DNA from: Geosiphon pyriformis
Taxonomy: Eukaryota > Glomeromycota > Glomeromycetes > Archaeosporales > Geosiphonaceae
Assembly: GCA_016748015.1 (NCBI GenBank)
Contig: JAAOMT010000597.1
Location: 448,351 to 512,350 of the forward strand
Reading direction: 5' to 3'
Length of the DNA stretch: 64,000 bases
The translations under genes were made by a program, and so were the position numbers. Shown in pieces: positions 11,409-21,526 of the stretch. The notes below the pieces were generated by a model. That model had not been told where the DNA came from and did no database searches. It saw nothing but the letters and a program-made list of their open reading frames with translations. Numbering within the stretch: the first letter of the stretch is position 1; each line of letters begins with the position of its first letter.

Positions 11409-12254
11409 TATTACAGATGATTATTTGGGGTCTCAAATCAAATAACAAATCTGTAACTTGGTGCTTGGTTGGTACTTGGGTGTTGATATCTGAAGGTTTT
11501 TGTTGCAGAGTTCTTTGTATAATGAACAGAGATTTTAATTAATGGTTTTATCTGTAGCTTCCCAAAACTGCAGTTTCATCAAATTTTTTTCTTAGCATAG
11601 TGGCTGGTAATCCTCCTGGTAAGCTATCCTCAAATCTATGAGTGTTTTACCCTTGTTTCACAGATTTTTTACCAGTCACTATGACATCTGTATTTCAGCG
11701 CTTTAATTCTCAATCAATTAGTATACAACAATAAAATCAAATAAAAAGAAAAAAATAAAATAAAATAAAATAAAAAAATAAGCCAAGACAATGCATAAGT
11801 TAGTATTCTGTCAATAGCCATGATCAAGAGCTATTGTTCCAGTAAGATTAAGTATCAATTACTATCAACATGAAGTGTTAATAGTGAAGAGTGAATTGAG
11901 ATAGTGAATAATTATTTATTGATATTTGTGATGTGGCAGGTTTCTAATTGATAGATTCTGCTTTTTTCTACTTCTAACATTATTGCTATATATATATAAT
12001 TGATGTTTTATGAGATTGCTCATATTTTTGAATGATGTACTATGATTTTTTGAGCAATATGCTCTAATTTTCTAACATTGCTTCACATTGCTGAGCAATA
12101 TACCGTGTTTTTTGACATTGTTCCACATTGCTGAACAATATGCCATAATTTTTAACATTGCTCCATATTGCCGAGCAATGTGCTCATGTGCTAAATACTA
12201 TTCAACTATTGATCTACTATTTTCTCTATATCTGTTTCCTTTTCATGAGTAACA
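11409..12254 (-). repeat. 3' LTR of element 2 (846 bp)
   Basis: Starts TATTACAGATGATTATTTGG (the canonical TG is TA) and ends ATGAGTAACA. Over the first 340 bp I count about 25 transitions and one transversion against the 5' LTR at 20654-21526. Confidence 0.92.
11985..12190. repeat. 40-bp palindromic tandem array in U3 of the 3' LTR
   Basis: The palindrome ATTGCT-G-AGCAAT and its variants recur about every 40 bp (near 12087, 12127 and 12167) within TGC..CATAATTTTT..ACATTGCT units. The position is U3, upstream of transcription start in the element's orientation, so a regulatory role is possible but not shown. Confidence 0.7.
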
Positions 12255-12270
12255 TTATCTCCTCTTTTTT
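12255..12270 (-). other. polypurine tract of element 2
   Basis: On the minus strand AAAAAAGAGGAGATAA directly precedes the 3' LTR, where plus-strand DNA synthesis of LTR elements is primed. Confidence 0.7.
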
Positions 12271-12279
12271 AATATTGAG

Positions 12280-12960
12280 CTCCATCGAAATTTTCATTCT
12301 AAATTAGCTCTAATACTTTTTTTTCTAATATTGTTTGTTCAACTTTATTTTTCACGTCTTCTACTTGTATATTGTTCATTTTTCCACATTGGTTAATAGT
12401 TATGGTTTCTATGTTAGAGTGTAACAATATTTCTGAATAGTTCTGAAATATGTTGTGCAGTCAGTAAATTGCTCTTACATTTAGTGTTGAGTTTGTCTTT
12501 TTCCCAATAAATTCTTCAATTTGCTGTATTATGTTTTGGTTAAATATTCTCTTGGATTTGTCAATATACAACTCCTGAATATTCAACTTTCGACCTAACT
12601 GGTAGTAGCAGTATAATATTAGAAGTTGTTCTGTCCATTGCTTGTAACTCTCTTTTGTAAGTTCTTCTGTTGGTGCCATAATAGGTATTTTCCCAAAAGT
12701 GTTCTTTACTTTTTCTATTATGTTATCTGACCAGTTTTTATCATTCTTTAGTAACCACTAATATGATGTATTCTTTGTCTTTTTTTTGGTGTTTTGATAG
12801 CAAATTGTTTGGTTGTTAACAATAATTTCTATGTCCAGAGGTTGTTGACTTAAGATCTGGAATAATTGTTGAGCTATGGTGTGAATATGATCTGGTATTT
12901 CTATTTTATATTGGTTGCTTTTGTCGCGTATACTGTGCTTTTATATATTCTTTGGGTTGT
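12280..12960 (-). pseudogene. extra C-terminal region downstream of integrase, unknown function
   Basis: About 220 codons follow the integrase C-terminus. The clearest open piece (12461-12679) contains PTEELTKESYKQWTEQLLI, YQLGRKLNIQELYIDKSKR and IQQIEEFIGKKTNS, rich in Gln, Lys, Ile and Glu. I see no membrane segment, signal peptide or chromodomain, so it does not look like an envelope. It may be the end of the polyprotein or a separate small gene. I do not recognise it. Confidence 0.45.
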
Positions 12961-13079
12961 TTAATTTGACGTGTTTAGTTCAATAATTATGATTGGTTCC
13001 AGATCTCATAAAATCTCATCTGGTTGAACTAGTATTCTTTGTACTCCTAGTTGTAGAATGTTATTGGTAGATAATGATG

Positions 13080-14400
13080 CTATCTGGTGATATAATTTCA
13101 GTCAATTACCTTGTTTTGCTTTGGCTAAAATTTTGTTGTCTCATCTTAATTTATAAGCTCCATTCCCAAGAATTTCTTCTATGTGAAATGGTCCATCCCA
13201 TTTGGGGTCAAAGTTTTCACTCCATTGTTTTTCCACTTTAGTACAATATAGAAGTACTTTGTTTTCAATCTTGAATTCAACTGGTTTGTCTGGTAGTTGG
13301 TTATCATGTCTCTTTTTTTGTTTCTCTTGTAACTTTTGAATGTTATCAACTGCTTTTTGTCACTTGTTTTCTAGAGTTTTCATCAAGTCATAAGTTTTTC
13401 TTAGCAACATTTCCTGAAAATTGTCTTCAGTTATTGGTTCTGTTGGATAAGTATTAACTTCTATCTTAACTGGTAATGTTGCTGTTCTACCGTATACTAA
13501 ATTAAATGGTGTTGCTTATGTAGTGTCTTGTTTCATTGTCTAATAAGCAAATAATACTGATGATATGAACAAATCTCATTCATCCTAATTTTCTTGACTG
13601 ATCTTGGCGATTGCTTCACACAATGTTTGGTTAAACCTCTCAACTAACCCATTTGTTTGTGAATGGTATGGTGATGATAATAGTCTTTTGATTCCAAATC
13701 TCTGACTTAATTCTACTAATGTTCTGTTCACAAAGTGAGTTCTTTGATCTGATAATAGTTCTTTTGGACATCTATGTCAACAAATCAAATCTTGATGAAT
13801 GAATTTGGCAACAGATTCTGCATCTGCTCTTTAAATGGTTTTTGTTTCTGGCCATTTAGTAAGATAATCCATAGTTATTGCAATATATCTGTTGTCTCTG
13901 CTGGTAATTGTTAATGGTCCAACTAAGTCAATTCCAATGTGATCAAATAGTTGTCCCATTTTGATTGGTCTTAATGATTCACTGGGTCTTGTTCCTCCTT
14001 TTCTCTAATAAGCATTACAATTTTGAACATATTGAATGATGTCTGGATATATTGATGGCCAATAGTATTTTTTTTTGGTTTTTTTAATGGTTGCTTCTTT
14101 ATGAAAATGTCCTGCTGTTGGGTCTGAGTGCATGTTGAATAATATCATCTCTTTCTCTGATTCTGTGATTACTCTAATTGGTTGATCTGGATTTCTTCTG
14201 TTCTTTCAGTAAAGTATATTTTGATGGTTGATAAAATATTTCAATTGTTGTTTTATGTTGTTTTGTTCTTTTTGAGATAATTTCTTCTTGAACAATTGGG
14301 TATTTATATAATGCTGGAGTTGTTGGTATTTTTGTATATTCATCTTTTGTTATATTTTTGGGTTGGAATGTTTTTTTTGATTTGTCTCATTCGTGACAAT
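13080..14400 (-). pseudogene. integrase of element 2 (broken)
   Basis: Read through several stops, the minus frame shows a zinc-binding part (GHFHKEATIKKTKKKYYWP, then VQNCNAY where CxxC is usual), the core with GIDLVGPL (first Asp), LLSDQRTHFVN (second Asp) and SPYHSQTNGLVERFN (Glu), and a C-terminal part with KWDGPFHIEEI of the GPY/F type. All three catalytic acidic residues survive, but TAA/TAG/TGA stops (for example after KTI near 13830) break the frame. Integrase would insert the cDNA. The 4-bp target duplication of the element is compatible with this. Confidence 0.8.
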
Positions 14401-14471
14401 TTGTCAGCATTTCTATTGTCTTTTCCTTTTTTATAATGTACTGTATAATTAAATGGTGAAAGTTCTATTTT

Positions 14472-14774
14472 TCATCTGACATGGCAATCATCTACAAATT
14501 CTTGTTTTTGGATTGAAGTTAATCCTTTGTGATCAGTGTATACTTCAAACTTTTGGCTTAAGTATTCCTTCCATTTGATGACAGCCCAATAGATAGCTAA
14601 GTGTTTTAGTGCTGGAGTTCCATAGTTCTTCTTAGCTGGACTTAAGCTTTTACTAACATAAGCTACTAGATGTTCTCTTCTATTGGGTCTTTTCTGTGAA
14701 AGTACTGCTCTTAATGCTTGGTCTGATGTATTAATAGTGATTATGAATAATTTGCTGTGGTCTAGATACATCAA
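14472..14774 (-). pseudogene. RNase H domain of element 2
   Basis: A 100-codon open segment containing TDHKGLTSIQKQ, VAYVSKSLSPAKKNYGTPALKHLAIYWAV and a beginning of MMYLDHSKLFIITINTSDQA, the usual Ty3/gypsy RNase H arrangement. It joins the RT segment upstream after a single stop. Sequence after the last motif runs into stops before integrase. Confidence 0.8.
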
Positions 14775-14783
14775 TACTGAAGC

Positions 14784-15786
14784 TTAAATAAGCTTTCTTC
14801 TTAATATATCAAAAGCTTCTTGTTGAGTTTCTGTCCATTCATACTTCACATTCTTTGTTTGGAGTTGATATAGTGGTTGAGCTATTTTAGAAAAGTCCTT
14901 AATGAAGTGGTGGTAGTATTTAGCAAATTCCAAGAATGCTCTCAATTCTGTAAGATTATTTGGTACTGAAAAGTTCTTGACAATCTCAATTTTGTCTAGA
15001 TCTGTTTTGATTTCATCTTTGCTTACCACATGTTCCAAAAACTCAAGTTCAGTTTTGCCAAAGAAGCAGTTGTTAGCATTTAGTTTCAATTCTGCTTGTC
15101 TGAGTCTTTCAAATACTTGTTGGAAATGATGTAGATGGTTATCAAATGTCTTAGAAAATACATTTGTGTTATCTAAGTATATGACTACTGATTTCCATAG
15201 TAATTCAGTATAGACAATTTCTATGAGTTGTTGGAATGTCACTGGAGCGTTCATCAAGCCAAATAGCATGACTTCAAATTCAAAATTCCCTTTTTTGTGT
15301 CATGAATACAGTCTTTTCTTTGTTGGCTGAGTTCATGGCTACTTGCCAGTATCCACTATCTAAATCTAGTGTTGAGAACCATTTATTTCCTCCAAAAGCA
15401 TTGAATAGTTCTTGAATCTTTGAAGTTAGATAGCTGTCTCCTTTGGTTACTTCATTTAATTTCTGATAATCTACACAAAAGCAAATTTTTCCATTTTTTT
15501 TCTGGACTAGTACCACTGGTGATGACCATGAACTCATCAATGGCTAAATTAGCCCATTGTCAAGCATCTGATTGATTTCTTGATGAATGATCTTATGGCT
15601 AGCTGGTGGTACTCTGTATGCTCTTTGTTTAATTGACATTGCATTTCCAGTTTTGATCTGATGCTGGATGATATTGGTGTGGCTAAATTCATTTTTGCTC
15701 ACAAAAATGTTATTGAAATTGTTGAGTAACATCTTTAATTGCATCTGTTGGAGTGGGTCTAGATTCTCCATGTTTATCTGTTCCAA
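14784..15786 (-). pseudogene. reverse transcriptase of element 2 (inactive)
   Basis: Three open pieces (15786-15544, 15540-15280, 15269-14784) give IIQHQIKTGNAMSIKQRAYR, WSSPVVLVQKKNGKICFCVD, LDLDSGYWQVAM (motif A), LFGLMNAPVTFQQL (motif B) and VVIYLDNTNVFSK (motif C). The catalytic YxDD box is YLDN, an Asp-to-Asn change expected to abolish activity. A stop separates the first two pieces (15541-15543) and a small frame disruption the last two. The pol order and motif style are Ty3/gypsy. Confidence 0.9.
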
Positions 15787-15911
15787 CTGCTCTGGTTGGA
15801 GCAGATAACATTCACTTCATTTGTAAATGGTCTGTGATGTAATGTTCATATATCTGCAAAGTTGTGGAAAATCTGGAACATAGTTTGGTGGTTGATCCTC
15901 AACTTGAGTGG

Positions 15912-16601
15912 TTAAATATCCAATAATAGTTCCCTTTGGTATTTTGATAATCTTTCTAGTTGTGTTATAGATAGAAATTTTGATGTTTTGGGGCTGTTGG
16001 CTAAGATGTAGAAATTGGTGAGTCCAATCTTTCCTGATTCACAAATGGTGGTTTCTGCTTCAAACAATTGAGCTTGATCCTTTACTTCTCTTTTTATGGC
16101 TAACATATACTGATCATATGGTAGAATAGAAATTAATTGATAGGTTGAGATAATTTCTCCTTTGTCAACAATTTCTTTCTCTGCCATATTAACTGGTATA
16201 TCTATTCTACTCATTGATCTGAATCTCTGTATCCCTCTAGCTGTAATCCCTAATTTTTCTCTGTTTCTCATTAACACTAACTGCCCTATTTTCACCAAAG
16301 GTAGGAATATTGCCTGTGCTATCTTTTTGTTTGAATCTATGATATATGCTTTTTCTGTGTCATTTTGTAGCATAGCAATAATATTTCTTATGTATTCTGT
16401 GTCAATTATTCCTTCTCTGATGTTGATTCCTTTTTTCGCTAGACTACTTCTAAATGCTAACTGAACTATTGTTGTTGTTGGAATTTCCAGTGCTATTTTC
16501 AGATCGATGCAAGTGTGTGAATATGGTTCCAATTTGAGAGAATTTTTCCCTGGATATTTTAGATCAAATCTTGCATCAGTATTGTGTGCGCATTCTGGCA
16601 T
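15912..16601 (-). pseudogene. dUTPase domain within element 2
   Basis: A 229-codon open frame between the Cys-rich module and RT. Motifs of trimeric dUTPase appear in order: DARFDL at residues 9-14 (motif 1, Gly to Arg), RSSLAKKGI at 51-59 (motif 2), GIIDTEY at 64-70 (motif 3, catalytic Asp67 and Tyr70 kept, Ala-Gly changed to Thr-Glu), KKIAQAIFLP at 92-101 (motif 4) and RFRSMSR at 126-132 (motif 5, usually GFGSTGR). The changes are what C-to-T or G-to-A mutation gives. Known dUTPases lower dUTP before reverse transcription. Here the broken motif 5 and other changes make activity unlikely although the frame is open. The true start is upstream, as part of the polyprotein. The last 80 residues are a linker to RT. 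Confidence 0.88.
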
Positions 16602-17229
16602 GATACCTTTGTTCTTATTGCTAAACTATTTAAGTTCTTGTTCCTTGGTGAGGTCAGGAAGTGTAATAAATGTTTTAGGATATGAATTGGAGTTTGAATC
16701 GTCATAATTTTTGTTGCTAATTGGAGTAGAGCTGGAACTGTTGTTTTCATCATTATTGTTGTTAAAGTTTGAATTGGGATTGAAAACTGATTTTAATTCT
16801 GATGTGCAGCTGCTGATTGGTTCTTTTTTCTCTGGGATTGTGTAGATCATGCAGATTGGTAGATTGTAAATGAAGTCATACTTGTTACAATATTGAAAGT
16901 TACAGAGAATTAAACAATGGTCACATAATCAAGTGTTAATTTGGGCTAAATGCTGCTTTTGTTCTTCTCTTGTTGGTGCCAAATTTTGGTAGTGCTCATG
17001 GAATTCTTCTGGGTCTGCTTCCAGGTCCAGAAAAGCATTTGGGTTAGAAATCAGAACAATGTTGACTGTCTCTGGAGGGTTGTTCTTGATTTCTAATATT
17101 TTGCTAGGTGTGGCACCTTCTACTTTGGCATTTGCCATCTGCCAAATCTTGTCTTCATCATGTGAGTAACCATTCAAGTGAAATATTGCACAGTGCTAGG
17201 CAGCAGTTATTGGCATACCACGACTCACC

Positions 17230-17560
17230 CAATTGCTGATGAGAATTGTGTATTGGCACAAAGTGTTGCACATTTTTTCTCATCCAGGAATGTCATTTCA
17301 CATTCTTTTGTCCAATAGTTGTTCGTTACAAGCGAGACATGGTTCATTGTCCCACTTGTCTTGTCTTTTTGGATAGCCATAGTATTTGCAGTGGCAAGGC
17401 TTGCAATAATAGTGGGTTCACATTCAGTAATCTTCATTTGGCATGACCCAAGCTCCTATGGAAGAAAGTTTCTTTCCATAGTTTTTGCATTTGAGAGGTA
17501 TATGTGGTGGCTCTTTGATCAGTTCCTGTGAGTATTCTCTTTCCCAGCCACTAATTATTT
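17230..17560 (-). pseudogene. Cys-rich zinc-ribbon-like module of element 2
   Basis: The minus frame reads LKCKNYGKKLSSIGAW, then YYCKPCHCKYYGYPKRQ, DKWDNEPCLACNEQLLD and MCNTLCQYTILISNWV. Paired CxxC motifs and the KWDN core match element 1 at 1340-1600. Stops interrupt it, including positions where Trp is expected. The downstream segment 17177-16929 (NGYSHDEDKIWQMANAK) continues the same frame towards the dUTPase. No family name is recognised. Confidence 0.6.
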
Positions 17561-17584
17561 CTTTGGTGGTGGTGGTTTTTTCGG

Positions 17585-18352
17585 TTATATTTTCTTCCTT
17601 CTTTTTCCCTTTTCTTTTATTAGTTTCTTTCCATTCTCAGGTTGGTAATTCATTTGAGTTGTTGTTGGTTTTTCAGTCTTGGTCGGCATTCCAGATAAGT
17701 CCTTCCTTTTGTTTTCTTTTTCCGTTATTGTCCCAGGAGAGTATTGGTGGTAACTCGTTGTGATCTGTTTTAGCTCATGATACTTGATAAGCTTCCCAAG
17801 TAGGTTTTTTTTTTCTTCTTTGAACTCAATAAAAGGTGCTGTTGGCATGATAATTGGCTTGAAGTGACTACACATGGCAAGTACACGTGTGTGTTGACTA
17901 TTCTGGCTGATTTGAAGCTCCTGCATATTCCAGTCAAGCATTGTTTTGGTTTTGGATAGCCAATTATTACCAACTAGTGCTTGGTATTAGGTGGCTTCCA
18001 TGACTAAGACTTTGATGGAAATGGTGATGCCATTAACTTCTATAGGAAAGTCATCAATTTTGCTGATTGGAGTTTTAGTTGCTCCATTAGCAGTTATGAT
18101 TCTGGTATTGGCAGCGTGATCAACTTAGCAACCTAATTGGTCTATGAGTTGTTTTATAATAATGCTGCCAGCTGATCCACTATCTAGGATCAGTTTAATG
18201 GAGTGGCTATCAACTTTGGCATCTGTGTACATTGCCATAATAGGTTTTTCTTCAAGTGTGGCTCCACTAAACAAAGAGGTTTCTGTCAGTTTCTCAATTT
18301 TGAAAGGAAATATAACTGCTAAAGACTCATCTTCTATAACAGTAGCTGGCAA
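17585..18352 (-). pseudogene. retropepsin-like protease and linker of element 2
   Basis: The first open piece (18352-18125) ends with LILDSGSAGSIIIKQLIDQL, which holds the Asp-Ser-Gly active site and hydrophobic flank of a retroviral-type aspartic protease. After a stop at a probable codon change the frame continues with ITANGATKTPI-like and KIDDFPIEVNGIT, then a Lys/Glu/Thr-rich linker in 17941-17585. The active site is intact, the frame is not. Confidence 0.75.
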
Positions 18353-18481
18353 AATATTGGTAAGTAATTGCTTCTGTTTGGGTTCCCAAATGTTAGGTAA
18401 GGCATTTTCTGTGGTAACCAGAAGACTTAAATAGTTCTGGGAACTCGGGTTTTAAGTATACCTGGTTCCTAAATTCTACTG

Positions 18482-20560
18482 TTATGATTCTGATGGCTGG
18501 TTAGATGAACTGAGGATCGGTTGGTGAACAACTATTGCCGATCTCCAGTTTTGGGTGACTTTCGATTTAGGGTTTCCTGATGTTATTTGAGCTGGGTTTG
18601 ATGACAGTATTTGAACTGTGGGTGTCTGATAAATTATTTGTGGCTGTGGTGATTGATATATTATTGGTGGTTGCGGTTGATAAACTGAAGGTTGATATAT
18701 GAGTGGTTGATATATTGGCTGTTGCATCATTGGCAGGTAAGTTGGTTGATATAGGGCTGGATTAGATTGGTAATTTGGAGTTGAGAACCAGTAATCAGGG
18801 TTTCAATATTGATTTTTTGATCATTGGTTATTATTATAAAATCGGCAGTTAGCTCTAATGTGGCCTTGTTTACCACAGTTATGGCAGACACACGTCTCTT
18901 GTTGCCATAGCTGATTTGATGATAATGGATGCGACTGATTTTGGAAATGATTCAGATTTTCTGAATTATTGTGTTGTTGTGGTGGTTGATAAATTGTGTG
19001 ATTGTCAGCTAAGTATCTTTCTAATTTCTGATTAATTGAATCACTGAATTGTTTCAATTTGAAATCCAATTCAGATGATCCATTTATTACTAGATTAATG
19101 GCTTGGGCATGGCTTGTTTCAAGTTCTGCTACTTCAAAATCTTGGGTGTTAGTAATTGCAGCTTGAAGGTCTGCTGGATGTATTGGATGTATGCATTGGA
19201 GAATGCTACTGTGCAGGCCTCTAATAAATTGGTTTAGGATTTGTGGCACTGTAAAATAGTCAGTCTGAATTGCTTGAATTTGGCACAGATTTCTATAAAA
19301 GCATCTTAGGTAAGTAGTGACTGTTTCATTTTCCCCTTGTTTGATAGTAGTAAAAGTGTTTGCTAGCTGATTAATACTATTATTGTTGCTGAAGTATTGT
19401 AGGAATGCAAGCTTGAATGCAGTAAAATCTTGGGGTTTGTTAGCCAAGCTTTGATATTATGAATCAGCAGTATCTTGGAGAAAATAAGAAATGGCCTGCA
19501 TGGCTCTAGCGTCATTTCAGCTATTGGCTGTGATGGCTTTTTCTATATTGTTGAGCCATACTTGGGCATCATTTTCTTCACCAGTAAATTTCTTAATTTT
19601 GGCAATTGGAGCATAAGCCATTGGTTGTTGTTGTAGTTGCTGCTGGATTTGTTGAAGTGGTGGTTGTGATTGTTGTTGTTCAGCATTTGGTGAAGCTGGT
19701 GGTGGATTGATTATGATTACTGAAGATAAGTGTTGTTGATTATTAATGTCAGGGTTTTACTTGTTCTGATTGTATTGCATTTGAAAATTCAGAGTTTTGA
19801 TTTCTGAATTTTCTAAAGTTGGATTTTGCTGAGTTTAAAAGTTTGGGGTTTTGATTTTCAAGTTTTTTGTGATCAGATTCTGGTAAGTAAATTTTTGGTT
19901 TTCAGATTCTTCTTCCTTTTTTTTTTGTTCTTCTTCCGAATCCATTACTTTCCAGGGACTTGCAGTTCTGAAATCTGGTTGAAGTAGCAAAAATTGAAGT
20001 CCTAATGGCGTTGGCAATCATGACTTAAATCTTTTAAAATATGTGCCATATGGTCCTAGAAAATTTTTTTTCCTTTGTTTACTCTGAAATGGGAATCATT
20101 CAAAGATTGATGTCACATGTGATGTGGATGCGCCTGTTAATATAATATTGATGGCACTTCTGAGTGTATAGTGGTATAATGGTTTTGTTGGTGATTCAAC
20201 TTTAGTTTTCTTTCAAGTAGGTGGTTGTATCTTTTGAGGTGTTACTGCTGGTGTTTGTAATTTTTCTTTGTCTTTGTTTGCATAGGTAATTGGATATTTT
20301 TGTTGAGTGTGAATTTCAATTTCTTTATTAATTTCAGTGAAAATTGCTGTGAAATTGTAATTTGTTGATAGGCTGGTATTCTGGATTAATTTGTTGTAGA
20401 AGTTTCCTTTGGCTGAGTCGATTTCTACTAGTACTCCTAGTAAGTATGAGATTCTCTTGTTGACATAGAAATTGAAAGCTGATTCTGCTGATAAGTGGTT
20501 GTCAGTTAATCCTAAATGTTGACAGTAGTATTGGAATAAGAATTTTGCAAATCCTAGATG
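18482..20560 (-). pseudogene. gag of element 2
   Basis: The core is the 208-codon piece 19447-18821: FKLAFLQYFSNNNSINQLAN and GENETVTTYLRCFYRNL belong to the retrotransposon Gag fold, and CHNCGKQGHIRANC is an intact CCHC zinc knuckle (CX2CX4HX4C). A Gln-rich stretch lies upstream (19620-19720) and a Pro/Gln/Tyr-rich YQP repeat region downstream (18730-18482). Stops separate these parts. Gag would form the particle and package RNA. Confidence 0.82.
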
Positions 20561-20633
20561 GTTTGTCTCTGTTTCTTTAGATTCTGCTACTGTTTAAATG
20601 GGTGTTGTTGGTGCTGATTTTCTGTAAGATTAT

Positions 20634-20651
20634 ACCTCACAAGAAGCACCA
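20634..20651 (-). other. primer-binding site of element 2
   Basis: TGGTGCTTCTTGTGAGG on the minus strand, two bases inside the 5' LTR. It would pair with a tRNA ending ...GAAGCACCA. From memory the last nine bases fit a fungal tRNA-Thr, but this is unverified. Confidence 0.65.
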
Positions 20652-20653
20652 AA

Positions 20654-21526
20654 TGTTACAGATAATTATTTGGAGTCTCAAGTCAAATAACAAATCCATA
20701 ACTTGGTGCTTAGTTGGTACTTGGGTGTTGATATCTGAAGGTTTTTGTTGCAGAGTTTTTTGTATAATAGACAGAAATTTTAATTGATGGTTTTATTCAT
20801 AGCTTCCCAAAACTGCAGTTTCATCAAATTTTTTTTTCAGCATGGTGGCTGGTAATCCTCCTGGTAAGCTATCCTCAAATCTATGAGTGTTTTACCCTTG
20901 TTTCATGGGTTTTTTACCAGTCACTATGATGTCTGTATTTCAGTGCTTTAATCCTCAATCAATTAGTATACAAAAATAAAATAAAATAAAGAAAAGAAAA
21001 AAATAAATAAAAAAATAAAAAAATAAAAAAATAAACCAAAGCAATACACGAGTTAGTATTTTGTCAATAGCCATGATCAAGAGCTATTGTTCCAGTGAAG
21101 TTAAGTATCAATTACTATCAATATAAGGTGTTGATAGTAAAAAGTGGATTGAAATAGTGAATAATTATTTATTGATATTTGTAATGTGGCAGGTTTCTAA
21201 CTGATGGATTCTGCTTTTTTCTACTTCTAATGCTACTGCCATATATACATAATTGATGTTTTATGAGATTGCTCATATTTCTGAGTGATGTGCTATGATT
21301 TCTTGAGCAATGCTCACATTGCTGAGCAATGTGCTCTAATTTTCTAATATCACTTTATATTGCTAAACAATGTGTCATGTTTTCTGACATTGCTTCATAT
21401 TGCTGAGCAATATGCCATAATTTTTGATATTGCTCCACATTGCTGAGCAATATGCTCATGTGCTAAATATTATTCAACTATTGGTCTACTATTTTCCCTA
21501 TATCTGTTTCTTTTTCATGAGTAACA
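20654..21526 (-). repeat. 5' LTR of element 2 (873 bp)
   Basis: Starts TGTTACAGATAATTATTTGG and ends GAGTAACA, canonical TG...CA with a short inverted repeat. It contains A-rich (AAATAA)n at about 20978-21033, in the same place as in the other LTR. Confidence 0.93.
21255..21465. repeat. 40-bp palindromic tandem array in U3 of the 5' LTR
   Basis: Four copies or variants of ATTGCT-G-AGCAAT near 21319, 21359, 21399 and 21439, spaced 40 bp. The array is shared with the other LTR of the element and absent from the solo LTR. Confidence 0.75.

Larger units (their letters stand above)
11409..21526 (-). mobile_element. complete Ty3/gypsy-like LTR retrotransposon, element 2 (10.1 kb)
   Basis: Flanked by GCTC at 11405-11408 and 21527-21530 (4-bp target duplication). 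It has two LTRs, a primer-binding site, a polypurine tract and a pol order RT - RNase H - integrase, which places it with Ty3/gypsy. Coding order on the minus strand is gag with CCHC knuckle, protease, Cys-rich module, dUTPase, RT, RNase H, integrase, and an extra C-terminal region. Stops, a YLDN in place of YLDD and other changes make it inactive. It inserted into ORF1 of the LINE. Confidence 0.92.

Noticed and set aside
12280-12960. Envelope-like gene behind integrase
   Set aside because: No signal peptide or membrane span is present. The sequence is polar and Gln/Lys-rich.
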